A stretch of DNA of 22,172 nt from Candidatus Woesearchaeota archaeon (GCA_019322475.1 JAHWIN010000002.1:1-22172), one strand, 5' to 3'; counted from the first letter of the stretch, positions 13,907 through 21,282 are shown. Made by a program: numbers and translations. The notes: generated from the sequence alone by a model not told the origin.

Positions 13907-15823
13907 TCATTTCTTTTTCTTATTGCCTTTCTTGTCATCATCTACTTTATAGTCTGCATCCACAACATTGTCATCCTTCTTTTCTTCCTTCCCCTTTCCC
14001 TTTTCTGCCCCTGCCTGCTCTTCCTGCTGCTTCTTTGCCTGCTCCTCTGCAGCTTTCTTGTAGAGCTCCTGGGAGACTTTCTGGAATTTCTCTATAAGGC
14101 CTTCCTTTGCCTTCTTGATCTGCTCATAGTTCTTCTCCTTGTCTTTAAGCAGCTCCTTAAGGCCGTCGATGTCCTTCTGTATAGGCTCGACTTGTTTCTT
14201 GTCAACCTTGTCCCCCATGTCCTTTAATGTTTTTTCGTACTGGTTGACAAGGCTTTCTGCCTCATTCAGGGTATCCGCCTTCTCCTTTCTCTTCTTGTCC
14301 TCCTCTGCATGAAGCTCAGCGTCCTTCTTCATCTTTTCTATCTCTTCATCATTCAGCTTCTGCGAAGCGGTTATCTTTATCGACTGCTCTTTCCCTGTTC
14401 CAAGGTCTTTTGCAGAGACATGGACAATGCCGTTTGCATCTATGTCAAATGTGACATCTATCTGGGGGATCCCTCTTGGAGCAGGAGGTATCCCTACAAG
14501 GTCAAACCTTCCTAAGGACTTGTTGTCCCCTGCCATAGGCCTTTCTCCCTGAAGGACGTTGATTGTTACAGCAGGCTGGTTGTCTGATGCTGTGGAAAAG
14601 ACCTGTGATTTCTTTGTAGGGATTGTCGTATTTCTTGGGATAAGCTCTGTCCTTACCCCTCCCAGGGTCTCTATCCCTAATGTCAATGGAGTTACATCAA
14701 GCAGAAGTATGTCCTTGACCTCTCCTGCCAGTACGCCAGCCTGTATTGCAGCTCCCTGCGCAACACACTCCATAGGGTCTACCCCTCTTTCTGCCTTCTT
14801 GCCTATGAAATCCTCGACAAACTTCCTCACTATGGGCATCCTTGTCGGCCCACCTACCAGGATTATCCTGTCGATGCCGGATTTCTCAAGTTTTGCATCC
14901 TTTATGGCCTGCTCTATAGGGGAGTTGCACTTCCTTATTATTGGCTCTACAAGCTCCTCAAGCTTTGCCCTGTTTATCCTCATCTGAAGATGTACAGGAT
15001 TGCCGTCCTTCTGTGTTAGGAAAGGAAGGTTTATGTCAGTCTCTGTTGTTGTGCTGAGCTCGATCTTTGCCTTTTCTGCAGCTTCCCTTAATCTTTGTAT
15101 TGCTGTGTCATCCGAGCTTAGGTCTACCCCGTTCTTCTTCTTGAAATCCTCTATTATGAAGTTCATCAGGGTCTCATCCATATCAGTCCCTCCTAATTGA
15201 GTGTCTCCGCTTGTGGACTTTACCTCAAAAACACCATCCCCGAACTCCATTATCGTTACATCCAATGTTCCTCCTCCAAAGTCAAATACAAGTATCTTAT
15301 GCTCCTGCTTTGACTTGTCAAGGCCGTATGCCATGGATGCTGCTGTAGGCTCGTTTACAAGCCTCACTACCTCCAGCCCGGCAATAGTCCCTGCGTCCTT
15401 TGTAGCCTGCCTTTGGTCGTCATCAAAATAAGCTGGTACTGTTATCACAGCTTTTTTTATAGGCTCTCCTACAAACTCCTCTGCATCCTTCTTTATCTTC
15501 TGAAGTATGAATGCGGATATCTGCTGCGGAGTATATTCTTTTTCGTTTATCTTGTACTTGAAGTCAGACCCCATCTTCCTTTTTGCAGCGGTTATTGTCC
15601 TTTCCGGGTTCGATACAGCCTGCCTCCTCGCAGGTTCCCCTACCAGCATCTGCCCGTCTTTTGTGAAAGCTACGACAGAAGGAAACGCTTTCCCATATTG
15701 CGTGGTCCCTTCAGCGCTCGGCACAATTACCGGCTTTCCGGCCTGCAGCACAGCGCATGCGCTGTTGCTCGTCCCCAGATCTATTCCGATTATCTTTTCT
15801 TTTCTTGATTGTTTTTCTGCCAT
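13907..15823 (-). CDS. dnaK: Chaperone DnaK (Hsp70)
   Basis: About 638 residues with a complete Hsp70 layout: ATPase domain starting IGIDLGTSNSACAV, phosphate-2 motif FDFGGGTLDVT, adenosine motif ILVGGPTRMP, linker DILLLDVTPLTLGIE, substrate-binding domain, helical lid, and a Lys/Glu-rich tail. The insert that Gram-negative DnaK has near KRLIGRRF is missing (here KRKMGSDFKYKINEKEYTP), so it is the Gram-positive/archaeal type. I chose the ATG at 15823 because a Shine-Dalgarno sequence (GGAAGGTGG, 15829-15837) sits at ideal spacing. The GTG at 15832 lies inside that site. It works with GrpE and DnaJ of the same unit. Confidence 0.98.
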   Translation of the reverse strand: MAEKQSRKEKIIGIDLGTSNSACAVLQAGKPVIVPSAEGTTQYGKAFPSVVAFTKDGQMLVGEPARRQAVSNPERTITAAKRKMGSDFKYKINEKEYTPQQISAFILQKIKKDAEEFVGEPIKKAVITVPAYFDDDQRQATKDAGTIAGLEVVRLVNEPTAASMAYGLDKSKQEHKILVFDFGGGTLDVTIMEFGDGVFEVKSTSGDTQLGGTDMDETLMNFIIEDFKKKNGVDLSSDDTAIQRLREAAEKAKIELSTTTETDINLPFLTQKDGNPVHLQMRINRAKLEELVEPIIRKCNSPIEQAIKDAKLEKSGIDRIILVGGPTRMPIVRKFVEDFIGKKAERGVDPMECVAQGAAIQAGVLAGEVKDILLLDVTPLTLGIETLGGVRTELIPRNTTIPTKKSQVFSTASDNQPAVTINVLQGERPMAGDNKSLGRFDLVGIPPAPRGIPQIDVTFDIDANGIVHVSAKDLGTGKEQSIKITASQKLNDEEIEKMKKDAELHAEEDKKRKEKADTLNEAESLVNQYEKTLKDMGDKVDKKQVEPIQKDIDGLKELLKDKEKNYEQIKKAKEGLIEKFQKVSQELYKKAAEEQAKKQQEEQAGAEKGKGKEEKKDDNVVDADYKVDDDKKGNKKKK

Positions 15824-15920
15824 GTTTACCACCTTCCTTGGTTTTTGATAGTTTTTGGTTCGCCTTCCCTTATGCTTTATCTTAAGGGTCAGGCGGTCTC
15901 TTCCTTCCTTTCTTTGTTTC
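15824..15920 (-). promoter_or_regulatory. dnaK leader with Shine-Dalgarno site
   Basis: A 97-nt gap upstream of dnaK. It contains the ribosome-binding site GGAAGGTGG (15829-15837) and a near tandem GGTTTTTGATAGTTTTTGG on the plus strand (15839-15857). No convincing TATA box is seen, so dnaK may be read through from the upstream genes. Confidence 0.45.
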
Positions 15921-16280
15921 TTAGCTTATGTAGCTTGGAGTTTCTATCTTCTCTCTGCTTTTTGTCTTTTTTGCCTCTTTTTTGCTCTTTTTCTCTATGA
16001 CCTGGAGCGCCTTTGGCTTTTCTATCCTGCCGAACTCTTTTTCATACTTCTTGATAACATCCCCTAAAAGCCCATACACCCTTTTGGCATGGTAAGGGTC
16101 GCATAGTATTACATTATGTTTAAGCACTATAGACGCCTTGTCCCTGCTTCTTGGGTCCACTCTTGGGGTTACGCTCTTGAAGTCAAATACGAACTGCAGC
16201 GGATTGAAATTTATGCTTAGCTCATGAGCATAAAAAGCATCTCCCTCATTTATGTTCAGGTTTATCTTTTCTTCAGCCAT
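15921..16280 (-). CDS. DUF3467 family protein
   Basis: A 119-residue protein. The core (about residues 1-88) has the DUF3467 pattern: an N-terminal strand with YAHELSINFNPLQFVFDF, a P-rich turn, VILCDPYHAKRVYGLLGDVI and KKYEKEFGRIE. The C-terminal about 28 residues are Lys-rich and probably disordered. The biochemical role of the family is not known. Its start overlaps the Nudix gene by 8 nt and dnaK follows after 97 nt, so it is part of the chaperone unit. Confidence 0.85.
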   Translation of the reverse strand: MAEEKINLNINEGDAFYAHELSINFNPLQFVFDFKSVTPRVDPRSRDKASIVLKHNVILCDPYHAKRVYGLLGDVIKKYEKEFGRIEKPKALQVIEKKSKKEAKKTKSREKIETPSYIS

Positions 16281-16722
16281 TCTTATCCTCCGTTTTTGTG
16301 TCCCTTGTTGTATCCCTTATCTTCTGGCTATGCTCCCTTAGCGTTTTTTCATGCCCGAAAGCAAGCTTCATATTCATCGCTTCATCAAGAGCAGCCCACC
16401 TTATCCCTGTTATCTCCTCTCCATCTATCTTCTCTTCACCCATGACATGGCATAAGAAGACCAGTACTTCGCCATGCCATCCTATCTCAGGGTATATCTC
16501 ATCCCTGTATCCCATGAATTTTAGGTTCTTTATGGCAAGCCCTGTCTCCTCTTTAACTTCCCTTCTGGCTGCATCTTCAGCCTTTTCACTGAAATCGATA
16601 TGCCCTCCAGGAAGGCACCACATTCCCTCGAAAGGTCCAGTGCCCCTTTTTACAAGAAGCACATCTCCTCCTTTTTCTATGATAGCGCAGGCAGTCGCCC
16701 TTACCCTTTTTTCTTCTGTCAT
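16273..16722 (-). CDS. NUDIX hydrolase
   Basis: A 149-residue protein with a complete Nudix box at 40-62: Gly40, Glu46, Arg54-Glu55, Glu58-Glu59 and Gly61, matching GX5EX7REUXEEXGU. The start RVRATACAIIEKGGDVLLVKR and the LPGG before the box are typical of MutT-like ADP-ribose or nucleotide pyrophosphatases. The substrate could be an oxidised nucleotide or ADP-ribose-like compound and cannot be fixed from sequence. Its start overlaps the YkgJ-like stop by 4 nt and its end overlaps DUF3467 by 8 nt, so it is translationally coupled inside the heat-shock unit. Confidence 0.93.
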   Translation of the reverse strand: MTEEKRVRATACAIIEKGGDVLLVKRGTGPFEGMWCLPGGHIDFSEKAEDAARREVKEETGLAIKNLKFMGYRDEIYPEIGWHGEVLVFLCHVMGEEKIDGEEITGIRWAALDEAMNMKLAFGHEKTLREHSQKIRDTTRDTKTEDKNG

Positions 16723-17247
16723 CTCAGCTCCTCAAAGCTCAATATCTTCCTTAATCTTTCCTTCTCAGGAACTATCTCTTCAAGCTTACCTCCTTTGATG
16801 GTCTTCCCTCCTGCTTTGAGGTAAGATGCATACTGCCTTACTGATTCAGGGTCATCCTTATTGACCAGGCAATTGAGCATAAGCCATATGCCAAGGCTTT
16901 CACCATGATCGCTGCAGTTTCCTACCCTGCACTGGAACGGCTTTGCCTCATGTATCCTGCACCTTTTTTTCTCTAAAAATATGCATCTGCCGTAAGGCAC
17001 CTCTCCTTTCTTTCCTTCTTTTATAAGCTTAGGCCTCAGCACCCTGGTGTTGAAAAGCTCTTTTTCCTCCAGATACTTTTCCCTGAGCTCCTTCTCGTTT
17101 ATGCCTAAAAGCTTTGATATGTTTTTAGTGTCATCCTCAGCCAAAAATCCTGACCCGTATCCGCAGCAATGGCCGCATCGCCTGCATCCTTTCCCTAGCC
17201 TTAAGATCTCCTCTTTGGATGTTTTTTTTGTTATCTCGATTTTTCAT
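16719..17247 (-). CDS. YkgJ-like cysteine-cluster protein, with an apparent 1-nt frameshift near the N-terminus
   Basis: The frame encodes an N-terminal GCRRCGHCCGYGSG (CxxCxxCC) and later GRCIFLEKKRC...KPFQCR, the paired cysteine clusters of the YkgJ/UPF0153 family, which probably bind an Fe-S or zinc centre. The first cluster lies upstream of the TTG at 17144, so a start there would lose half of the metal site. Read upstream, the frame meets TGA at 17246-17244 with no ATG, GTG or TTG before the cysteines. An ATG at 17247 with a preceding AAGAAGGA would enter the correct frame if one A were missing from the A5 run (17244-17240) or from the A8 run (17229-17222). This is a real frameshift, recoding or a sequencing error. 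It sits between grpE and nudix. Confidence 0.75.
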
Positions 17248-17283
17248 TCCTTCTTCTTTTCTTTGCCCTTCTTGGCATACTGC

Positions 17284-17799
17284 TTATTTGCCTGTTTTTG
17301 CATTGGTTTTTCCCTTGCTTACCTTTACCTTGCTGTGCCTTATCACCCTGTCATTGAGCATATACCCTTTCTGCAGCTCTTCCAGTATCGTATCCTCTTC
17401 CTTGTCAGACTCCGCCTTTAAAAGGACATCATGCAGGTTAGGGTCTAATCTCCCTTTTGCATCTATCTTCCTCAGCCCTTCCTTTTCCAGCAGCGAATAA
17501 AGCTGGGAGAAGATAAGCTCTATTCCCTGGACAAGCTTTTCCTTGTCTGCGGTGTTCTTCAATGCCAGTTCAAACGAGTCAAGGACAGGAAGCAGCGTCT
17601 CTATGATGCCTGCAGCCGCGTACCTCCTAAGCTCTGCCTGTGACTTCTCTACATATTTCTTGTAATTCTCAAACTCTGCCTGAAGCCTTTGCAGCGTCTC
17701 TGTAAGTTCGGTTATCTTCTTATCCTTATCCTCTTTTTTTGGCTCCTTCTGCTTTGTTTTCCTGGGTTTTTCTTCCTTCATCTTAAGCCTTTTCGTCAT
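17284..17799 (-). CDS. grpE: GrpE nucleotide exchange factor
   Basis: A 171-residue GrpE. A charged N-terminal tail leads into a long coiled coil (ITELTETLQRLQAEFENYKK, about 29-48). The four-helix region follows (LLPVLDSFELAL, VQGIELIFSQLYSLLEKEGL), then the beta-wing with DPNLHDVL and a typical C-terminal GYMLNDRVIRHSKVKVSKG. GrpE releases ADP from DnaK. The start overlaps the hsp20 stop as ATGA. The downstream YkgJ-like gene begins 36 nt later. Confidence 0.96.
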   Translation of the reverse strand: MTKRLKMKEEKPRKTKQKEPKKEDKDKKITELTETLQRLQAEFENYKKYVEKSQAELRRYAAAGIIETLLPVLDSFELALKNTADKEKLVQGIELIFSQLYSLLEKEGLRKIDAKGRLDPNLHDVLLKAESDKEEDTILEELQKGYMLNDRVIRHSKVKVSKGKTNAKTGK

Positions 17800-18245
17800 C
17801 TGATGCTTATCCTTTTTGGCTTCTTATGCTCTATCGCCCTTGCCTTTGGGATCTCAACCTTCAGCAGCCCGTCTTTGAACTCGGCAGATGCCTCATTTGC
17901 TTTTACCTCTGCAGGCAAAGGCATCACCCTGTAGAACTGTGAAGCGCTCGATTGGTAGCTGTACATCCCTTTTTTCTTTACCTCTTTCTCAGCTTTCTGG
18001 GCTGCCTTGACCTCTATAGAGTCATCCCTGACATTAAGCTCTATGTTCTCTTTAGGTATCCCCGGCAGCTCTATCTTCGCTATTATCTTTTTGTCTGTCT
18101 CTTTTATGCTGCTTATAGGAACCCTTGCCTTTTTTGACGGCTCCAATGCCCTGCTTTCATGCCTTACAGGCCTGAAAACCTTTTCAAAAACACGGTCCAT
18201 CTCGCCATGCATCCGCCTTAGCTCCTCAAATGGGTCTAATATCAT
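17796..18245 (-). CDS. Small heat-shock protein (Hsp20/alpha-crystallin)
   Basis: About 149 residues. The N-terminal arm ILDPFEELRRMHGEMDRVFE precedes an alpha-crystallin domain (about 45-135) with KIIAKIELPGIPKENIELNV and the conserved AEFKDGLLKVEIPKA. A C-terminal I-x-I motif (ISIR end) can dock neighbouring dimers. It holds unfolding proteins for the DnaK system encoded downstream. I prefer the ATG at 18245: the Shine-Dalgarno AAGAGGTG (18252-18259) sits at ideal distance, and the GTG at 18254 lies within it. It is the first gene of the heat-shock unit. Confidence 0.95.
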   Translation of the reverse strand: MILDPFEELRRMHGEMDRVFEKVFRPVRHESRALEPSKKARVPISSIKETDKKIIAKIELPGIPKENIELNVRDDSIEVKAAQKAEKEVKKKGMYSYQSSASQFYRVMPLPAEVKANEASAEFKDGLLKVEIPKARAIEHKKPKRISIR

Positions 18246-18360
18246 CTTTTTCACCTCTTATCTGTTTATCCGCACTTGTCTGTATTTTTTAATTTGTCTG
18301 TTTTTGTTGACCTTAAATCAACAAAGTAGGGTTAAGCTTAACTTATATTTAAAGATTTAT
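18246..18360 (-). promoter_or_regulatory. Heat-shock unit promoter, candidate operators and leader
   Basis: On the minus strand TTTAAATATAA (18353-18343) is TATA-like, predicting a start near 18322 and a leader of about 75 nt with the Shine-Dalgarno AAGAGGTG. Between box and start lies an exact 12-bp palindrome GTTAAGCTTAAC (18331-18342). Over the predicted start lie 8-bp inverted arms TTTGTTGA (18303-18310) and TCAACAAA (18318-18325). These positions suit repressor operators that block polymerase at normal temperature. Confidence 0.5.
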
Positions 18361-18378
18361 ATTCTTAAGTATATATAT

Positions 18379-18418
18379 CACCAAAAGATTTATATAGTCA
18401 GCATAGAAACATAGTTCA
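18379..18418 (+). promoter_or_regulatory. Promoter of the mini-ORF/winged-helix/membrane-protein unit
   Basis: TTTATATAG at 18389-18397 is preceded by an A-rich BRE-like stretch and is centred about 25 bp before the ATG at 18418. A second TATA-like CTATATAAAT at 18435-18444 could start a shorter transcript near 18466. Confidence 0.5.
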
Positions 18419-18477
18419 TGGGGAATCAATCAGGCTATATAAATATTATAGTTTTTAATGTATTGCCCACAAATTGA
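18418..18477 (+). CDS. Possible 19-residue leader ORF (leaderless)
   Basis: ATG at 18418 opens 19 codons (MGNQSGYINIIVFNVLPTN) ending with TGA at 18475-18477. Its ATG is at the leaderless distance from the TATA box, and its stop touches the next ATG as TGATG. No family is recognisable, and the coding status is uncertain. Confidence 0.35.
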   Translation: MGNQSGYINIIVFNVLPTN

Positions 18478-18554
18478 TGGCAACCTTCATTTTATGGATG
18501 AAACCAGTTTTATCCGCCAATAATAGAGAAAGGATTGAAAAGAGGCTAGAATGA
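18477..18554 (+). CDS. Possible 25-residue ORF coupled to the winged-helix gene
   Basis: ATG at 18477 opens 25 codons (begins MATFILWMKPVLSA, ends EKRLE). The stop TGA at 18552-18554 overlaps the winged-helix ATG at 18551 as ATGA. It shares its first base with the stop of the preceding 19-codon ORF. It could be a small protein or a coupling ORF. Confidence 0.35.
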   Translation: MATFILWMKPVLSANNRERIEKRLE

Positions 18555-18961
18555 TAAGGGTATATCACCAAAAGGTCACTATCCTGGCTTCAGGAAAACC
18601 CAACGAAAGGACTATAAATAAGGAATTGCAGTGGTTCGGGAGGTCGTTAGGCCTTTTTAACCTGAGGGACAAGGACAAGTCATGCTTCAGGGTCTTTATC
18701 GAGCTTCTTAAGTCAGCAAAAAGGAAATACCCTGTAAGCTCTGATGAGCTGGCTTCGAGGCTGGGCCTGACCAGAGGAACAGTCATCCACCACATAAACA
18801 AGCTTATAGAATCGGGCATAGTCATCCCTGTAAAGCATAAATATATACTGCGTGTAGACAATCTTAAGGCGTTAGTAAGCGAGATAGAAAAAGACATCGA
18901 AAGGGCGTGCAAAGACCTAAAAGAGATAGCCGACCATATAGACAGGAGGCTGGAGCTATGA
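18551..18961 (+). CDS. Winged-helix DNA-binding protein (ArsR/MarR-like HTH)
   Basis: A 136-residue protein. The central wing-helix region (about 50-100) contains PVSSDELASRLGLTRGTVIHHINKLIESGIV, a clear helix-turn-helix with recognition helix near 75-90, followed by a short wing (IPVKHKYILRV). The N-terminal 45 residues are not recognised. The C-terminal helix (LVSEIEKDIERACKDLKEIADHIDRRL) is amphipathic and probably dimerises the protein. A Shine-Dalgarno GAGG is 5 nt before the ATG. Its stop overlaps the start of the membrane-protein gene as ATGA, so the two are made together. It could regulate its own unit or the divergent heat-shock unit; neither can be shown from sequence. Confidence 0.82.
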   Translation: MIRVYHQKVTILASGKPNERTINKELQWFGRSLGLFNLRDKDKSCFRVFIELLKSAKRKYPVSSDELASRLGLTRGTVIHHINKLIESGIVIPVKHKYILRVDNLKALVSEIEKDIERACKDLKEIADHIDRRLEL

Positions 18962-20484
18962 AGCCTTCCCTGTTCCTGATCCTGTTTCTCATATCACTGC
19001 CGTTCGCTTCAGCTTCTATAGAGGTTGCAAGCGCATTAAGGGGCAGATACCATCTTGGAGACAATATAGAGTTCTTAGTGGGACTAGCCTCTGATGATCC
19101 TGTAGATGCTTTGGTCAAGCTGACATTAAGGTGTGATGAAAAGGAGCTTCCTTATTATATAACGCCAGTCAGCCTTGAAGCAGGCATTGAAAAGGTTATA
19201 GAGGTCCCTGCCATAAAGGCGTTTACAGAAGGGTCCTGCACCATAGAAGTGAATCTTGATTCTGTAGAAGGGGTTAACATTGACCATCTTGTTTCAGATA
19301 CGTTTGATATATCCGGCCTTCTTGAGCTTTCTGTATCGGCCGATAAGTCGGACATCCTTCCAGGAGACACCATCAAGCTGCAGGGCTCTGTCACTAAAGA
19401 TGGCAATCCTATGGGCGAGGGGACAATAACCGTAAGGATAGGGGCGCAGGCTGGTACAATAGAGATAGATGGTGATGAATTTACTTACAGGCTGACTACA
19501 GATGAGACTATGAGGTCCGGCAGTCACGAGATCCTTATAGAAGCCCAAGACCTTTATGGAAACCACAGGGAAGAGGCCATACCTATAGATGTAAGGGCAG
19601 TTCCTTCATCTATAAGCCTTGTTCTTGACAGGGAAGAGTTTTATCCTGGAGAAGAGATAAGGCTAAAGGCAGAACTGCTTGACCAGGCCCAGGATCCTAT
19701 AGATGAGGATGTTCATGCCTGCCTGTCCAGGGAAGGGTTATTTGTTGAAGATATAATGGTTTTTGACGGCATAATAAGGTCAAATGACATGTTTTCCCTA
19801 ACACTAAACTCAAGCCTGCCTCCAGGAGATTACGCTTTTGAAGCAGAATTTAATGGACTGGAGGATGAAAAAACAATAACAATACTTCCTTTGAAAAAGA
19901 TAAGCATAGAAATGGTCGGAGACAGGGTGGTCATAGAGAACATAGGGAATGTAAGGTATGACAACAGGACAACGATAATGCTGGAAAAAGAGGGGCAGAC
20001 ATACTTCATAAACAAGAGGATAAAGCTGGATGCAGGAGAGAAAACTGAGATAGTGCTTTCTGAAGAGATGCCTTCCGGAAACTATACTATTACGCTTCCC
20101 CCTGAAACCCTAGAAAGGGTTGTTACAGAAGAAAGGATAATAGAAAAAACTACAGAGAAGATAATAGAAAAGCCAAGCTATGTAAATCAGGAAACGGGCG
20201 TGAGTGAAGATGAAAACTCAAGAACTGAGCCTGATAAGATATCAAGGCCCATCACAGGCAATGTAATAAAAGGCGTCAAAATAGAGGACAGAAGGCCTTT
20301 CTATAAGAAGGGGCTAAGCTGGATTACAGGAGGGGTTGTAGCAGGAAGAGGAGCCTTGATGTCAAGGCCTGGCCTGGCCTCTTTTGTCATGATCGTTATT
20401 GTCTTATCCATTGTAATCTACTATAATAGGAAAGCATTCCTTAAGATTATAGGAAAGATAAGGGAAAGAAGGGAAAATCTATAA
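18958..20484 (+). CDS. Secreted, C-terminally membrane-anchored Ig-like-domain protein
   Basis: A 508-residue protein with an N-terminal signal peptide (LFLILFLISLPFASAS). About 400 extracellular residues follow, built of beta-sandwich-like modules with recurring starts (VSADKSDILPGDTIKLQGSV near 125; LVLDREEFYPGEEIRLKAEL near 220) resembling MG2/Ig-like domains. Then comes a charged repeat stretch (ERIIEKTTEKIIEK, about 380-402) and one transmembrane helix near 472-489 (SFVMIVIVLSIVIYY), with a basic cytoplasmic tail of about 19 residues. The ATG at 18958 is chosen because the signal peptide begins there; the earlier in-frame start at 18907 would bury it. The partner or ligand is unknown. 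It is translationally coupled to the winged-helix protein. Confidence 0.8.
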   Translation: MKPSLFLILFLISLPFASASIEVASALRGRYHLGDNIEFLVGLASDDPVDALVKLTLRCDEKELPYYITPVSLEAGIEKVIEVPAIKAFTEGSCTIEVNLDSVEGVNIDHLVSDTFDISGLLELSVSADKSDILPGDTIKLQGSVTKDGNPMGEGTITVRIGAQAGTIEIDGDEFTYRLTTDETMRSGSHEILIEAQDLYGNHREEAIPIDVRAVPSSISLVLDREEFYPGEEIRLKAELLDQAQDPIDEDVHACLSREGLFVEDIMVFDGIIRSNDMFSLTLNSSLPPGDYAFEAEFNGLEDEKTITILPLKKISIEMVGDRVVIENIGNVRYDNRTTIMLEKEGQTYFINKRIKLDAGEKTEIVLSEEMPSGNYTITLPPETLERVVTEERIIEKTTEKIIEKPSYVNQETGVSEDENSRTEPDKISRPITGNVIKGVKIEDRRPFYKKGLSWITGGVVAGRGALMSRPGLASFVMIVIVLSIVIYYNRKAFLKIIGKIRERRENL

Positions 20485-20491
20485 CCCCTTC

Positions 20492-20998
20492 TTATCTGCT
20501 CTTTGATCTTCTAGCTGCGCTTGTCAGCCCTCTTGCAGCCCTTCCCCTCTTTTCGCATATCCAGCTTATGTTCTTGTCAGCTTTTATAGAAGGGTGCGCC
20601 CTGTCTACCAATATAACCTCATACCAGAAATATTTTCCATCCTCCCCTACAGGATATGAGTTAAGGACAGTGCAGTTTACGAACTTTTTTTGCGCCCTCT
20701 GTTCAGAAATCCATCCATAGCTCATCTTGACTATCTTCTTCCTTCTCATATGCTTGCTTCTTCTTCCGCTTGAGAACTTGGGCCTCTGCCTCTTCTGCCT
20801 CATGACCCTCTGCCTGACTACGATGAATCCCTGCTTTGCCTTATAACCCAAAGAACGAGCCCTGTCAATCCTTGTCGGCTTATCAATCCTTATTGTAGCC
20901 GGCTGTTTTTTCCACTCAACTATCCTTTTTTGCCATAGCTCGCCTAAGTTCCTCTTAGGCTGCTTCCATGCCTCTCTGATATACTTATACATTGACAT
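20492..20998 (-). CDS. rpl15e: Large-subunit ribosomal protein L15e
   Basis: A 168-residue basic protein with the eL15 pattern: MYKYIREAWKQPKRN at the start, RSLGYKAKQGFIVVRQRV, a basic RRSKHMRRKKI stretch, and the conserved LNSYPVGEDGKYFWYEVILVDRAHPSI. The C-terminal end is Arg/Lys/Ser-rich. eL15 occurs in archaea and eukaryotes but not bacteria, so it is one of the strongest taxonomic markers here. A Shine-Dalgarno GGAGGCGAG precedes the ATG at 20998. It converges with the membrane-protein gene, with a 7-nt gap. Confidence 0.98.
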   Translation of the reverse strand: MSMYKYIREAWKQPKRNLGELWQKRIVEWKKQPATIRIDKPTRIDRARSLGYKAKQGFIVVRQRVMRQKRQRPKFSSGRRSKHMRRKKIVKMSYGWISEQRAQKKFVNCTVLNSYPVGEDGKYFWYEVILVDRAHPSIKADKNISWICEKRGRAARGLTSAARRSKSR

Positions 20999-21118
20999 TT
21001 TCTCGCCTCCATATGCCCTTTAGGGTATTTATCTTATAATATTCAGGATTCAGGTAAGCGACTACCCACATTTCCTAACCTCTTAGGGTTATTGGCTCAT
21101 TTAAAAATCTTTTTCTTT
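20999..21118 (-). promoter_or_regulatory. rpl15e promoter and structured leader
   Basis: On the minus strand ATTTTTAAAT (21108-21099), preceded by a purine-rich BRE-like run, predicts a start near 21076 and a leader of about 78 nt. The leader can pair TACCC (21063-21067) with GGGTA (21023-21027) and holds CCCT/AGGG just before the Shine-Dalgarno site. A 7-bp tandem repeat ATTCAGG lies at 21041-21054. Confidence 0.45.
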
Positions 21119-21282
21119 TCAGTGCATATTAAGCTCAGCCGAGGCTGTTGCCGGGTGAAACGAGCAGAAATCTCCGACCTTTAGATTTTCACATCTTTTT
21201 TGGAATATATCTCCAACCCCTTCTTTCCAGAAGCCCTTCCAGAGGCTTCCCCACCCCTTGAATTAGGGTATTTCAGCAGCTT
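21119..21282. other. Non-genic segment with an unexplained open frame and possible small RNA
   Basis: No annotated gene covers this stretch. The minus strand stays open for 47 codons from 21262 to a TGA at 21121-21119 and reads like protein (FCSFHPATASAELNMH at its end) but has no start codon. On the plus strand a GC-rich foldable block (21133-21165) is followed by AGAT/ATCT and a T6 run at 21196-21201, resembling a small-RNA end. A decayed gene or a repeat copy is also possible. Confidence 0.3.

Noticed and set aside
15413..15848. Plus-strand frames opposite the start of dnaK
   Set aside because: They are antisense to the conserved ATPase domain of DnaK and have no promoter or family match.
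18907..18957. In-frame extension of the membrane protein to 18907
   Set aside because: It would place 17 charged residues before the signal peptide. The ATGA overlap at 18958 fits the coupling pattern of the window.
21133..21180. Box C/D or H/ACA guide RNA
   Set aside because: No clean C (RUGAUGA) and D (CUGA) pair or 3' ACA box with a kink-turn is visible on either strand. It is kept only as a weak small-RNA candidate.
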